The notes under the pieces are model-generated. The model saw nothing but the letters and a program-made list of their open reading frames with translations, was not told where the DNA came from and made no database searches. Below are positions 19,809 to 30,700 of a DNA stretch of 64,000 nucleotides, one piece after another; positions within the stretch are counted from its first letter, which is position 1, and each line of letters starts with the position of its first letter. This DNA comes from Methanobrevibacter ruminantium M1 (lineage in GTDB: Archaea > Methanobacteriota > Methanobacteria > Methanobacteriales > Methanobacteriaceae): assembly GCF_000024185.1 (NCBI RefSeq), contig NC_013790.1, forward strand, positions 1 to 64,000. Direction: 5' to 3'. The position numbers were made by a program, and so were the translations under genes.

Positions 19809-22800
19809 ATGAAATTATATAAAAATAGCATAATCATTTTATTATTAATTTTAATTTTATCGATTGGAGCAGCTGCAGCTGTAGAAAATGATTATTCTAA
19901 TGCCGATTTAGATATTTCTAATGATTTTGTTTTAAGTGATAATTCTAATGAAATTTTAATAGATTCTTCTGGCTCTTTAGATGATTCTTCTAGTGCCTTA
20001 GTTTCAGAAGGTTCTTCTAATGGATTGGATTCATATTATTCTAATGATTTGGTTTTAAATGATTCTTTATCTTCTAGATCATCTGTGATTGAAGACTCTT
20101 GTTCTATTGACTCAACTACTATTGAAGATAAGGCCTTAGAAAAAAGCTTGTCTTCAAATGAATTGGCTGAAGGCACAAAGACATATACAGACCTGCTAAA
20201 GGATATAAAGAGTGCTAAGAATGTGCTTAACTTAAAATACGACTATATATACGATAGCACTATTGACAAAAGTCTTAAAAAAGGAATCGTATTAACCTTT
20301 GATGAAGACTATGAGCTTACAATCAATGGAAACGGCCATATTATAGATGGAAATGGAATTGCTGGTGGATTTAACTTTGAAAATGGTGAATTTGTCATAA
20401 ATAACCTTAGCTTTCAAAACTGTAAGATATCCTCTCTAATCTTAACTAGCTGTGATTTCACTACAAATTATGTCACTTTTTCAAACAATTATGACAAGAG
20501 CTCTGGTGCATGCGTATATCTTGACAACTCTTATTTCTACAGCAGTCATGATAATTTTATAGATAACTATGCGCCTTCAGGATCAGCCATCTATGGCGAA
20601 TGCAGTGTAATAGATGTTTATGATGGCTTATTTGAGTCTCAAAAACCGATTGACTGGTCCTTTATCTATGGATGGGATGAGACTGAAATATATATAGAAG
20701 ACTGTTTGTTTAGAAACACCGTATCCAATTACTCAACTGCAGTATATGGCGATTATATAATAGAAATCTCCAACTCTCATTTTACTAATCTATTCTCCAA
20801 ATTCACAGGAGGAGCCATTGGAGTAAGGAATGCTAGCCTTACCGTTGAAAAATCTGAATTTAACAATGTCTCCTCTTTAAGAAATGGCGGAGTCATTTAT
20901 GCAGACATGAATGTGGATGAGGAAAAATCCAGCGAAGAGACAATCATTAAGGATTCTAGCTTTGTAAATTCCAAGTCTGACTTTGGAGGAGCTGTATTGC
21001 AGCTTGGAGGTAAATTAAAGATATACAGATCAAATTTTACAGAGAATACTGCCAACTACTATGGTGGTGCCATTTATACTTCCAATGTCAGCTTTTACAC
21101 CAGTAAAAGCAAATTTTCAAATAATGTAGCAAATGAAATGAAAGGCTCTGCAATCTATTTTGACAATGGAGACTTGAAAATCGAAAATTCTAATGTCTTA
21201 AGCAATCCTTCCTGCGAAGGAGCCATTTATATTTACGATAGCTTTTATAATATAAGTGGCAGTACGTTTTCAAACAATGATGTGGCAATACATTCATTCT
21301 TTGACCGCACAAGAACTGTAAAAAATTCTAAAACAGGTAAAAGCACCACTGTAAAGTCCTCTCTAAATAATAATACTTGGGGCGGCGATAGAAATAAGTT
21401 AAACAATGTGGAATATCCTTATTTTGTATCCAATCTTGGTCAAGACATTATATTGAATCCAGTTAAAATTAATGCCACTATCAAGGACAAATACTTTAAT
21501 CTGGTTGATTTGGGATTGGTGACACCTGTTAAGGACCAAGGAGACAGCGGAGCATGCTGGGCATTTGGAGGAGCAGCGGCCCTTGAGTCAGCAATCTTAA
21601 AGGCAACTGGAGTAAGCTTAGACATATCTGAAAACAATATACAGTCTGCAGGATTAAGATATAGCCTTTATGGAAAGCCTTCCCTTACCGAAGGAGGCTA
21701 TGACTATACCGCCCTTGCATACTACTTAAGCTGGCTAGGTCCTAATAATAGCTCTATCGATGAGTATGACCAATTCGGTAAGATATCCCCTCAATTGTTC
21801 TCTGAAGATAATTATCATATCTTGGATGTGATTTTCCTAGACCCTGCAAATACAAGCTCAATAAAGGATGGATTAATCAAATATGGGGCATTGTCTGCCT
21901 CAGCAAATGGTGCAGATTCAGATTCCAATGACTTTTTCAATGAAAAGACCTATGCCCAATACTGCAATGATGATGAGGCTTCCGCCAATCACATCATAAG
22001 CATTGTGGGATGGGATGACAACTATTCCAAAAACAATTTCCTCATTACCCCTAAGGGAAATGGGGCATGGATTGTAAAGAATAGCTGGGGATCTGACTGG
22101 GGAAAGAATGGATACTATTATATCTCCTACTATGACGAAAGCCTAAGGTCCTGCTATGCAGTAGCCTATCTATTAAATAATACTCTTCGCTACAATAAGC
22201 TTTATCAATATGACTTGACTAATTACGATGACTTTGATGACGGCGATTATGATGGGGTTATCTATTCCAATAAGTTCACCTCAAATGGGGATGACCTGAT
22301 TGCCGCTGTTGGAACCTACTTTGAATATGAGGATGACGACTATGTCATTTCAGTTTATGTAAATGGCAAAAAGGCCTATCAGCAAAAGGGCACATCTGCA
22401 TTTGTAGGATACAATACCATTAAATTGAATAAGTATATCGCTGTAAATAAGGGAGAAACATTTACAGTTGCCATCAGCTCATCTGCCATGCCTTATGTTG
22501 ATGATACTAGGATCCATCTTCCTAAGGGAAGCTCATTTTTAACCGTTGACGGCGAACAGATTGACTTAAGCCAAAGAGGCCAAATAGCTTGCATTAAGGT
22601 ATATACCTTTAATGACACAAAGATAACTAGAGACCAAAGCACTTATTACGGTTCAGATAAGAAGCTAGCTATTGAATCTGAGCTTGAAGGTACTACAATC
22701 AGCCTAACAGATTCAAATTGTAAGAGCTTAGGCTCTGCTAAGGTCGTAGATGGAGTGGCTCAATTCGATTTGGTATTAGGCCCTGGAACTTATTTCTACA

Positions 22801-23654
22801 CAAGCTCATATGCTGGAGAGAAAATAATAAATAGCTTTAAAGTCTTCAGCACAATCGGAGGAGTTTCTAATAAGAACATAGGATATAAGGCTACAGCAAG
22901 CTTTAGCCTATCCTTTAAAGATGAAAATGGAGAGATTTTAAACAATAGTCAATTCACTTACACATTGGATGGAAAGTCAAAGACTTTAACCACATTGGAT
23001 GATGGAACTTATAATATCTCCTTTAAGAATTTGGCCATTGGAACACATAAGTTGTCTGTCAAGAACCTTATAAGCGGCCAGGTTTCCAATGCCACAATCA
23101 AGGTTGTCTCAAGATTCAGCGGCGCTAAAGACATTAGCATGTTCTATTTCGATGGCACATGCTATAAGGTTAGAATAATGGGTAATGATGCTAAGGCAGT
23201 TGGAAAGGGACAGACAGTAACTGTAGTTCTCAATAAGAAGACCTACAAGCTAAAGACAGATGCAAACGGATATATCAGCCTTAAGATACCTAATACATTA
23301 ACTCCAAATGGCGCAAAGGCCAAGGTATACTCAATTAAGATGACTTATGCTGGTCAAAGCCTGTCCAAGAAGATAACTGTAAAGCAGGTCTTAAAGACCA
23401 ATAGTCTCACTGTCAAGAAGAAAGCAAAGAGCTTTTCAATTAAAGTCACACTTAAGGGAAAAACAGTTCTTAAGTATAAGGTGCTGACCATTAAGTTTAA
23501 GGGAAAGACCTATAAGGTCAAGACCAATGCTAAAGGAATTGCAACTTTAACCCTTAAGAAAGCTGTTATTAATGGTCTTAAAAAGGGAGGAAAGTACACT
23601 TTCACTGTGACCTATCTTAAGGACACTATTAAGGCTACTGTGAGTGTTAAATAG
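19809..23654 (+). CDS. secreted adhesin-like protein with papain-type (C1A) cysteine protease domain
   Basis: A 1281-residue exported protein. Signal peptide residues 1-23; S/D-rich linker to about 115. Residues 120-530 form a right-handed beta-helix (repeats such as SKFTGGAIGVRN, YYGGAIYTSN). The papain domain at about 560-800 has oxyanion Gln577 (KDQG), catalytic Cys583 (GACWAFG), His728 (ANHIISIVGWDD) and Asn758 (VKNSWG). A lectin-like segment follows, then C-terminal Ig-like repeats with basic KTYKVKTNAKG motifs. All catalytic residues are kept, so an active extracellular protease is likely. The TTG 19797 is in frame but ATG 19809 gives the signal peptide and follows TTGGGGAT. First of a cluster that includes two TIR proteins and a second such protease. 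Confidence 0.9.
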   Translation: MKLYKNSIIILLLILILSIGAAAAVENDYSNADLDISNDFVLSDNSNEILIDSSGSLDDSSSALVSEGSSNGLDSYYSNDLVLNDSLSSRSSVIEDSCSIDSTTIEDKALEKSLSSNELAEGTKTYTDLLKDIKSAKNVLNLKYDYIYDSTIDKSLKKGIVLTFDEDYELTINGNGHIIDGNGIAGGFNFENGEFVINNLSFQNCKISSLILTSCDFTTNYVTFSNNYDKSSGACVYLDNSYFYSSHDNFIDNYAPSGSAIYGECSVIDVYDGLFESQKPIDWSFIYGWDETEIYIEDCLFRNTVSNYSTAVYGDYIIEISNSHFTNLFSKFTGGAIGVRNASLTVEKSEFNNVSSLRNGGVIYADMNVDEEKSSEETIIKDSSFVNSKSDFGGAVLQLGGKLKIYRSNFTENTANYYGGAIYTSNVSFYTSKSKFSNNVANEMKGSAIYFDNGDLKIENSNVLSNPSCEGAIYIYDSFYNISGSTFSNNDVAIHSFFDRTRTVKNSKTGKSTTVKSSLNNNTWGGDRNKLNNVEYPYFVSNLGQDIILNPVKINATIKDKYFNLVDLGLVTPVKDQGDSGACWAFGGAAALESAILKATGVSLDISENNIQSAGLRYSLYGKPSLTEGGYDYTALAYYLSWLGPNNSSIDEYDQFGKISPQLFSEDNYHILDVIFLDPANTSSIKDGLIKYGALSASANGADSDSNDFFNEKTYAQYCNDDEASANHIISIVGWDDNYSKNNFLITPKGNGAWIVKNSWGSDWGKNGYYYISYYDESLRSCYAVAYLLNNTLRYNKLYQYDLTNYDDFDDGDYDGVIYSNKFTSNGDDLIAAVGTYFEYEDDDYVISVYVNGKKAYQQKGTSAFVGYNTIKLNKYIAVNKGETFTVAISSSAMPYVDDTRIHLPKGSSFLTVDGEQIDLSQRGQIACIKVYTFNDTKITRDQSTYYGSDKKLAIESELEGTTISLTDSNCKSLGSAKVVDGVAQFDLVLGPGTYFYTSSYAGEKIINSFKVFSTIGGVSNKNIGYKATASFSLSFKDENGEILNNSQFTYTLDGKSKTLTTLDDGTYNISFKNLAIGTHKLSVKNLISGQVSNATIKVVSRFSGAKDISMFYFDGTCYKVRIMGNDAKAVGKGQTVTVVLNKKTYKLKTDANGYISLKIPNTLTPNGAKAKVYSIKMTYAGQSLSKKITVKQVLKTNSLTVKKKAKSFSIKVTLKGKTVLKYKVLTIKFKGKTYKVKTNAKGIATLTLKKAVINGLKKGGKYTFTVTYLKDTIKATVSVK

Positions 23655-23740
23655 GAATAAATTTGATTAAACTTTTATATGGCTATATTTTAGGTGTAAA
23701 TTAGCGTTTAAATTAGTATTATGCTTCATAGGTGTAAAAA

Positions 23741-24247
23741 ATGAATAAAAAATTGATTGAATATTTGATTATAGCAACAGTTATTATTTTAATCCTTTAT
23801 GGTTGCTATTCTCTTATTGATTATCAATCCAACGGATATCAGTTTCGTATGGTGAATGCTACTGATTCAATGAATATATCTTGTCCTTCAAGTTCTGCCT
23901 ATTCAGTCAGTGGAGACACAGTAGAATTTAGAAATGGATTAAACAGTTTCTATAATATGGACGTTAGCAAGCTAAACTCTTCAGATGGTAAAGTTAAAAA
24001 TATATTGAATCAATATTCTAAGTTCCATAAGTCCGGTACTTTAGATTTAAAAAATGAGACTTGCTATGTGCTGACAGTAGAATTGGAAGACGATAAAGGA
24101 TTTAATTATCATTCCATGATTATCTCTGTCGATTCATTTGATAAGGATAGTTTATCCTTTAATAAGGAAGCAACCGTTTATCTATTTGATGGAAACAATA
24201 GGGAATTTGTTGTAGATACTGTATATGGAAGTCAGGTGGTAATATGA
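23741..24247 (+). CDS. small exported or membrane-anchored protein, coupled to the TIR gene
   Basis: 168 residues with an N-terminal hydrophobic helix (7-24, EYLIIATVIILILYGCYS) and a hydrophilic remainder with several N-x-S/T sequons, so a membrane-anchored extracellular domain is likely. The fold resembles small Methanobrevibacter exported proteins with two-layer beta domains, but no family was recognised. Ribosome binding site TAGGTG precedes the ATG. Its stop overlaps the start of the next gene (ATGA), so the two are translated together and may form a complex. Confidence 0.7.
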   Translation: MNKKLIEYLIIATVIILILYGCYSLIDYQSNGYQFRMVNATDSMNISCPSSSAYSVSGDTVEFRNGLNSFYNMDVSKLNSSDGKVKNILNQYSKFHKSGTLDLKNETCYVLTVELEDDKGFNYHSMIISVDSFDKDSLSFNKEATVYLFDGNNREFVVDTVYGSQVVI

Positions 24248-25182
24248 GTCCATATGAACTGATAAAGGATGATGGTGAAGTGGTTAATCTTGGTGGTTCT
24301 CCTGATGAGAGTCAAGATTTTGATGTTTCTTTAGAAAGGCTAAATGATAAATCTTTAGCAGATTCAGATGGCGATGGAAAGCATGACGTATTCATCAGCT
24401 ATTCAACTAAAAACTCAGATATAGCAAATGAGATATGCTACCTTCTTGAAAAGAACGGTCTTGAATGCTGGATTGCTCCAAGAAACATTTCATCTGGCAA
24501 AAATTATGTTGATGAGATAGCAGATGGAATCAAATCAACTAAAATAGTCGTTTTAGTATTTTCAAAATATTCACAGGAATCCAAATATGTAAACAATGAA
24601 GTTATGATGGCATTCAGCTATAATAAGCCTATTATTTCATTTAATATTGATCAAACAGAGCCTAATGACATTATGGGATATTATTTAAAGGTGGCTCAAT
24701 GGCTGCCGGCATATCCAAATCCTAAAAGTCAGTATGAGACATTGGTTACTGACGCTTTAAAATTATGCAATGAAAGGCCAAGAACTGTAATTACAAGCTT
24801 AGACGGCTTCATTCCAGAAGACATATCCAAGCAAAAGAAAAATTGGATATCACTTATATTGCTGTTTACTCCAATCTATTGGGCTTCATTTATTTATATG
24901 GGCCTTGTTTCAAAGAAAAAATCATGGACATTGTTAGGATTTTTATATGCGATTCCAACAGTAATCGGATTGCTTTTGTATTTCCAGGTATTTACCAGAT
25001 TATTCCTTATTTATCCGATATTTAGGTTATTTAATTTAATATTTATATTATGCTGGATATTGGCCATAATTCATGGATTGGTTATTAGAAATGAGTTTTT
25101 AACCAGATATTCTGTTTTAGGACTGATGTCTTTTGATAAGGATCTCTTTGAGTATCTTTATGGTATGTATTATAAAATGTAA
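24244..25182 (+). CDS. TIR-domain protein with C-terminal membrane helices
   Basis: A 312-residue protein. A TIR domain runs from residue 47 (KHDVFISYSTKNSD) to about 175, with CWIAPRNISSGKNY as the BB-loop region and the helix YVNNEVMMAF whose Glu119 is at the position of the catalytic Glu of NAD+-cleaving TIR domains. Residues 200-300 contain three or four TM helices (LILLFTPIYWASFIYMG onward). The TIR domain faces the cytoplasm. In bacteria and archaea TIR domains act as NADases or signalling modules in immunity; a role here is inferred. Overlaps the preceding membrane-protein gene by ATGA. Confidence 0.85.
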   Translation: MSPYELIKDDGEVVNLGGSPDESQDFDVSLERLNDKSLADSDGDGKHDVFISYSTKNSDIANEICYLLEKNGLECWIAPRNISSGKNYVDEIADGIKSTKIVVLVFSKYSQESKYVNNEVMMAFSYNKPIISFNIDQTEPNDIMGYYLKVAQWLPAYPNPKSQYETLVTDALKLCNERPRTVITSLDGFIPEDISKQKKNWISLILLFTPIYWASFIYMGLVSKKKSWTLLGFLYAIPTVIGLLLYFQVFTRLFLIYPIFRLFNLIFILCWILAIIHGLVIRNEFLTRYSVLGLMSFDKDLFEYLYGMYYKM

Positions 25183-25209
25183 TCTGTTTAACAATTATGA
25201 GGCTTAATT

Positions 25210-26085
25210 ATGAGTCATGATGTTTTTATATGCTATGATGAGGAAGATAAAGATTGTGCAGAGGCCATTTGCCGTATCTTTGAAGAGAATAATATTAAGA
25301 CTTGGATTCGCTCAAGAGACGTATCTTCAAAGGATGCAGCCCGCAATCTAACAGAGGCTATAAGAAATTCCAAATGTTTTGTATTGGTCTATTCAAAGAA
25401 TGGAAAGAACACCAATTATATTATAAATGAAACAGACATAGCATTTTCAAAAGAAATTCCAATTATACTCTTTAAGCTTGATGAGACAAGCATTCCAAAG
25501 GATTTGGAATTTATTTTAATAAGCAAAAAGAAGATAGTGGCATATCCTCATAGCAAAAGACAATTAAAGACTCTTGTAAAAGAGACTTCAGATATATTAG
25601 ATAGACCAACAGATGATATTAAGCTTGATTCTAATTCAGTCAAGACAATTGAAAGGTCTAATCCTAAAAGAAAGGAAAACAATATAAAGAAAGCTATTGG
25701 AGCAGCGGCTTTAATAGCAGCAGTTTTAATTTTAATTTATTTATTTGTAATAGTGCCTACAGGCCAGAACATCACCGATAGCGGTGTATTCTCCATGGAT
25801 GTAACCCATGTTGAAGTGGATGAATTGGCCAAAGGCAATAAGTATACGATATATGGCGAATCATATAATTTGCCAAGTGATTCTGATAGATACTTTATGA
25901 ACCTTCAATTCTTTGATGATAAGGATAATGTGGTTTATGAGGTAAATTCAACAGCCGATGAGTTTAAATCAGGCATTATATGGAGTGGTGATATAAATAA
26001 AGGTGATATTAAGCATATTGGGTTTAAATTAACTGATATGGATAATAAAATACTCTCCCAAGAGGATTATAATCTTGGATTGTAG
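25210..26085 (+). CDS. TIR-domain protein with single TM and extracellular domain
   Basis: 291 residues. The TIR domain is at the very N-terminus (MSHDVFICYDEEDKD) through about 135; Glu74 in YIINETDIAF is in the catalytic-Glu position. A basic linker (NPKRKENNIKK) is followed by TM 162-183 (AIGAAALIAAVLILIYLFVI) and an outside domain of about 105 residues, a beta-sandwich type segment (FSMDVTHVEVDE...YGESY...YFMNLQFFD). The layout, sensor outside and TIR inside, resembles a receptor. It lies 27 bp after the first TIR gene, probably the same operon. Ligand and output are unknown. Confidence 0.85.
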   Translation: MSHDVFICYDEEDKDCAEAICRIFEENNIKTWIRSRDVSSKDAARNLTEAIRNSKCFVLVYSKNGKNTNYIINETDIAFSKEIPIILFKLDETSIPKDLEFILISKKKIVAYPHSKRQLKTLVKETSDILDRPTDDIKLDSNSVKTIERSNPKRKENNIKKAIGAAALIAAVLILIYLFVIVPTGQNITDSGVFSMDVTHVEVDELAKGNKYTIYGESYNLPSDSDRYFMNLQFFDDKDNVVYEVNSTADEFKSGIIWSGDINKGDIKHIGFKLTDMDNKILSQEDYNLGL

Positions 26086-26125
26086 TTTCTGCATTTCGAT
26101 GGGTTATAATCTTGGATTGTAGTTT
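26067..26125 (+). repeat. 37-bp duplication spanning the stop codon of the second TIR gene
   Basis: TTATAATCTTGGATTGTAGT occurs at 26067 and again at 26104. The first copy includes the final codons (YNLGL) and TAG stop; the second lies in the trailer. It follows the same pattern as the tail duplications at 19471, 46548 and 48920. Confidence 0.75.
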
Positions 26126-26353
26126 TCTGCTTTGCGGAAAGGATTTAGTCGGATTGTAATATTTTATTATTTAGTTTTTTTAATTCCTATCAATTTTATA
26201 TATTGGGTAATAATCTGTTGTTTGATCTTTTTAATTCCAATGAATTTTAAAATCGAATATTTTATTCGGTTTTTTTAATTTCGAAGAGAATTATAAGAAA
26301 ATGAAAATGGACTATTATCTGATTTAATCAATAAAAAATAGATTATGGTGAAA

Positions 26354-27565
26354 ATGAAATTTAAGCGTAGTTTAATATTGGCAGTGATTTTGATAATCCT
26401 ATTTTCACTTGGAACTGTTGCAGCAAGTGAAAATATAGTTATTGATGAGTCTTCTGATTCCAATTTAGTTATAGACCATGCTAAGGATAATTATTTATTC
26501 AATGGACCTATAAAAGATAATTATTTATCTAGCAGTTCTATTAGTGATAATTATTTATCTAAAGGTGTTCTTGATGATTCTTATTTATCAAGAAGCGATT
26601 TGGATGATTCTTATTTATCTATGGATGATGGCAAAGGCTCTATCGATTTGACGAATCATAATCAACTATCTAATTCAGATGATAAACAGCTTAAAACTTC
26701 TAATTTAGAGGATGAAAAACAGCTTGAAAGTGTAAATAAAGGAGATAAGCTTCTTAAAGATTCAAATGACAATGTCGATTTGTTTATTAATATGGATGTA
26801 AAGACATCATTGACCAACAAGCAATATAACCGTGCAGGAAGCGAAGTTCCATGGATTATAACTGTTTCCTCTCTCAATGGAACCAGCTATAATACCCAAG
26901 TTCGTGACGTTTTATCTGAAAATTTACAGTATTTATCACATAATGCTACAATGGGAACATTCGATCCGGAAAATGGAATTTGGACTGTTGGTGACTTGGA
27001 ATCTTCTAAAAATGCAAGCTTGACAATATTGACAAGATTGAAAAGAGATGGTACATATATAAACAAGGCTTATGCTACTACCGATTCAAATGATGTTAAT
27101 CTATTGAATAACTTCCTAATCATTTCCATAAGGACCGGTTCATCAAAGATCACTTCTAACATTACAGAGACAAGTGATGAAAGAGAGGGAATTCAGCATA
27201 ATGTTCATTATGCTAGTATGGTTGATACGGACTTTATATATAGATATGAAGAGGACTCTTCAGAAGACGATGGCGGCAATGAAGAAGGCCAATCTGAAGG
27301 AAATTCCCATACCAAGACTAGATCTTTAGGAAATAAATTGAAATTATTCAATGCTCAGAATATAGATTATCATTCTCTTTCCAAAAACATCGGTGGAGCA
27401 TTAGGTTTTGGATATAATTCAAATGGAGGATTCCTTAATTCAAAGGACATTTATGAGGCTTTATTTGTTTATGACTATACAAGAATCCCTATTATTGTAT
27501 TTGCAGCCTTTTTAGTTGTTTTAGCATCTATAGTTGGCTATGATAAGGTTAAATCTTCAAAATAA
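26354..27565 (+). CDS. membrane-anchored DUF11-type surface protein
   Basis: About 403 residues. N-terminal signal peptide (KFKRSLILAVILIILFSLG...AAS), then low-complexity repeats of the form DNYLSKGVLDDSYLS (residues 35-95). A DUF11-like beta domain follows at about 140-265 (INMDVKTSLTNKQ...VRDVLSENLQYLSHNATMG), then an acidic linker and a C-terminal TM helix (IPIIVFAAFLVVLASIVG) with a short basic tail. ATG 26345 is in frame, but GGTG lies between it and ATG 26354, which is preferred. Lies between the TIR pair and the second papain adhesin; probably part of the same surface module. Confidence 0.75.
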   Translation: MKFKRSLILAVILIILFSLGTVAASENIVIDESSDSNLVIDHAKDNYLFNGPIKDNYLSSSSISDNYLSKGVLDDSYLSRSDLDDSYLSMDDGKGSIDLTNHNQLSNSDDKQLKTSNLEDEKQLESVNKGDKLLKDSNDNVDLFINMDVKTSLTNKQYNRAGSEVPWIITVSSLNGTSYNTQVRDVLSENLQYLSHNATMGTFDPENGIWTVGDLESSKNASLTILTRLKRDGTYINKAYATTDSNDVNLLNNFLIISIRTGSSKITSNITETSDEREGIQHNVHYASMVDTDFIYRYEEDSSEDDGGNEEGQSEGNSHTKTRSLGNKLKLFNAQNIDYHSLSKNIGGALGFGYNSNGGFLNSKDIYEALFVYDYTRIPIIVFAAFLVVLASIVGYDKVKSSK

Positions 27566-27734
27566 AATTTTCTTTTTTAATTTTTTATTATCAATTATTT
27601 AAATTAATATTATTAAAAATGAGAGTGTAAAATTAATTAAATATTGAATAGTTAATGAAATGAAGGTATTTAATTAATTTTATATTTAATTAACGATTAA
27701 CGGAATTAGGTACAAATTTAATGGAATGAGGATT

Positions 27735-30700
27735 ATGATAAATAAAAAATTGTTTTTTGTTTTCTTATTAATGGTTCTAGTGATTGGAACCATTTCTGCA
27801 GTTAGTGCAAATGAATGCGCTAATGACTTAACGATGGAGATAAGTGATGATAATATAGCTATTGATAGTTCTTCTGCTTTAGAAGGGGATGATTTAGCTA
27901 TTGATAGTTCTTCTTCAGATTTAAGTAATGAAAATAATATAAATTCTATGAATGATAGTGTAATTAATTCTAATTCTATTAATTCTGATTCTATTAATTC
28001 TGATTCTATTAATTCTGATTCTATTAACCCTAATCCTAATATTGATGATGAAATAAATAACCATAAAGATAGCTTTTTAAAGGCTGTACAGGCCTCTAAA
28101 ACCGGAACATTTACAGAGCTTCAAACTAAGATAAACAAGGCAAGCAAAGGCTCAACAATCTATCTGGATAAGAATTACCTCTATAATGATGACTTTAAAG
28201 GCAAATATGGAATAGTGATAAACAAGTCTATCACAATCGATGGAAAAGGCCATGTCATTGACGGTTTAAAGAAATCAAATCTGATTTTCATCAATGATGC
28301 TTCAAACGTTGTCTTTAAGAACATAATATTTAGAAAGGGCGACGGGGACGAGAATGGAGCTATAAATCTTATTGGCTCTGATCATATCGAGTTTAACAAT
28401 TGCAGCTTCAATTATAACTATGGTGATAGGGGTGCTGTATTTTTATCCGGCAGCGATTACTCCTCCTTTGTAAATTGCAAGTTTAATGAGAATATTGGGG
28501 AGAACGGCGGAGCTCTTATATTGGCTGATAGTGATTATTCTCGCCTTGTCAACTGTATCTTTTTTGGAAATGAGGCATCTGACGGAGGAGCCGTATTTAT
28601 AACTTATAGTGATTATTCTTACTTTTTCAACTGTACTTCAGAGGGCAATAGCGTAGATTATACAGGAGGGGCCTTTTATTTGGATTATTCCGATAATTCC
28701 TCTTTCATTGATTGCGTATTTGACACTTCCAGCGCTAAGGATGGCGGTGCCTTTTATTTAGGCGATTGCCATAATTCCTCTTTCATTAACTGTAGCTATT
28801 GGAATAATCAAGTTGATTATTATGGTGCTGTTTGTTATTTGGACAATTGCTATGACTCCTCTTTCATATCTTGTAATTTCACTGGAAATTCTGGTTCTAA
28901 CCCTGAATTAGATGAAACACCTTCCATTGGCGGTGGCGTATTTTATATAAGCGAGTCTCACGGCTTGTATTTTACCCATTGTAATTTTTCCGAAAATGAG
29001 GCAAAAAATGATGGCGGTGCCATATATGCTTCAGATTCCGATGTTCATATTGATTCCTCTGTATTTGAGGAGAATTGCGCTTTATGCGGAGGTGCCCTTT
29101 ATGCTATGAACTCTGATATTTTCATTGACTCATCCCTTTTTGAGAGTAGCGTTGGAGATAGGGGAGGTTCAATATTTGCAAATAAGTCTAATGTTTATTC
29201 TAAAAACTCCTCTTTTATTCAATACTATGAAATTGAAGATGAATATGTCTATATTCCTGCTTCTGGAGCATATCACCTTATGGAAGGAAATATTGGCGGA
29301 GCAATATACTCTCTTCAGTCTGTCTTGAATATTTCTTCTAATAAATTCAATAACAATTTTGGCTTGACTTCAGGGGGAGATATCTATTCCCAATACAGCA
29401 TGATCTATATAGATGACTGCTCATTTTCAAATTCATTCTCCAATGGATTTGGAGGCTCATTAAGCTTCAACAACGACTATGTCCAAATCACAGATTCCAG
29501 CTTTGAAAACTGCAGCTCAAGGGATAACGGCGGAGGTGGAATCTACTCTATAAATTCCATTTTGAATTGCTCTGATTCAGACTTCACCAATTGCTATTCA
29601 TATTTCGGCGGTTCAATCTGTTCCTTAAACACTGATCTATCCATTAATAACAATAATTTTTACAAAAGCTCTGCTGAATATTATGGCGGATCCATTTATT
29701 TCCTTTATGGAACTTTAGACATTAACGGCTCTCTCTTTTCAAATTCATACGGTCAGTATGGAGGCTCCATTTATATAAGAAGTCCTCAGACAATAAAGAA
29801 CATTACAAATAATCAGTTTCTATTTTCTCAAGGCATAAGAGGCCCAAGGATATATATCGACCAATATTATGGAGAAATCTCCAATAGCGGCAATGTTTAT
29901 ACCGATGAATATGAAGAAAAGGGATTGTTTTCAGATTATGGAATGGGAATTTCTTTTGAAAGCAATGAAGGTTTGGTCCCATTGATTCACTATTACCCTT
30001 CAAACGAGTCATTGCCTTCATTCTATGACCCTAGAGGTGGTGGAGATTCAGAAGATGATTATGAAGATGAGGATGATGATTCAGATATAGCTGTTAAAGA
30101 CCAAGGCATTGGAGGCAACTGTTGGGCATTTTCAGGAATTGCAACCCTTGAGGCATGCCTTGAAAAGGTAACCGGAGAGGAATTCGGCTTTTCAGAGGGC
30201 AATGCTAAAAACCTTATGGCCATATCATCCATTTATGGCTTGAACATAGACACAAACAATGGAGGATATGACACAATGTTCCTTGCTTATCTTGCAAGCT
30301 GGCTAGGTCCTATCTATGAGGAATATGATACATATAATCCATTATCCTCCCTATCCATAGATCTTCCTTCAGTATTCCACATTCTTGACATTGATTTCTT
30401 GGCTCCTCGTAAAAACAGCTTGGATAATGATGAGTACAAAAGGGCGATAATGAATAACGGAGCCGTTTCAGTGACCTTCGATTGGGTGGAAAATAAGGTT
30501 TCCAACGGATTCCATTCAGTTTCCATTATAGGATGGGATGATGATTATGATGACATTGACTCCTTAGGAAACTATGCAAAGGGCGCCTGGATATTTAAAA
30601 ACAGCTGGGGCTATGAATGGGGAGATGGCGGTTTCGGATACCTTTCCTATAAGCAAAAGCTTTCAGAGGAGATAGCTCCATATATGCATGCATATACATT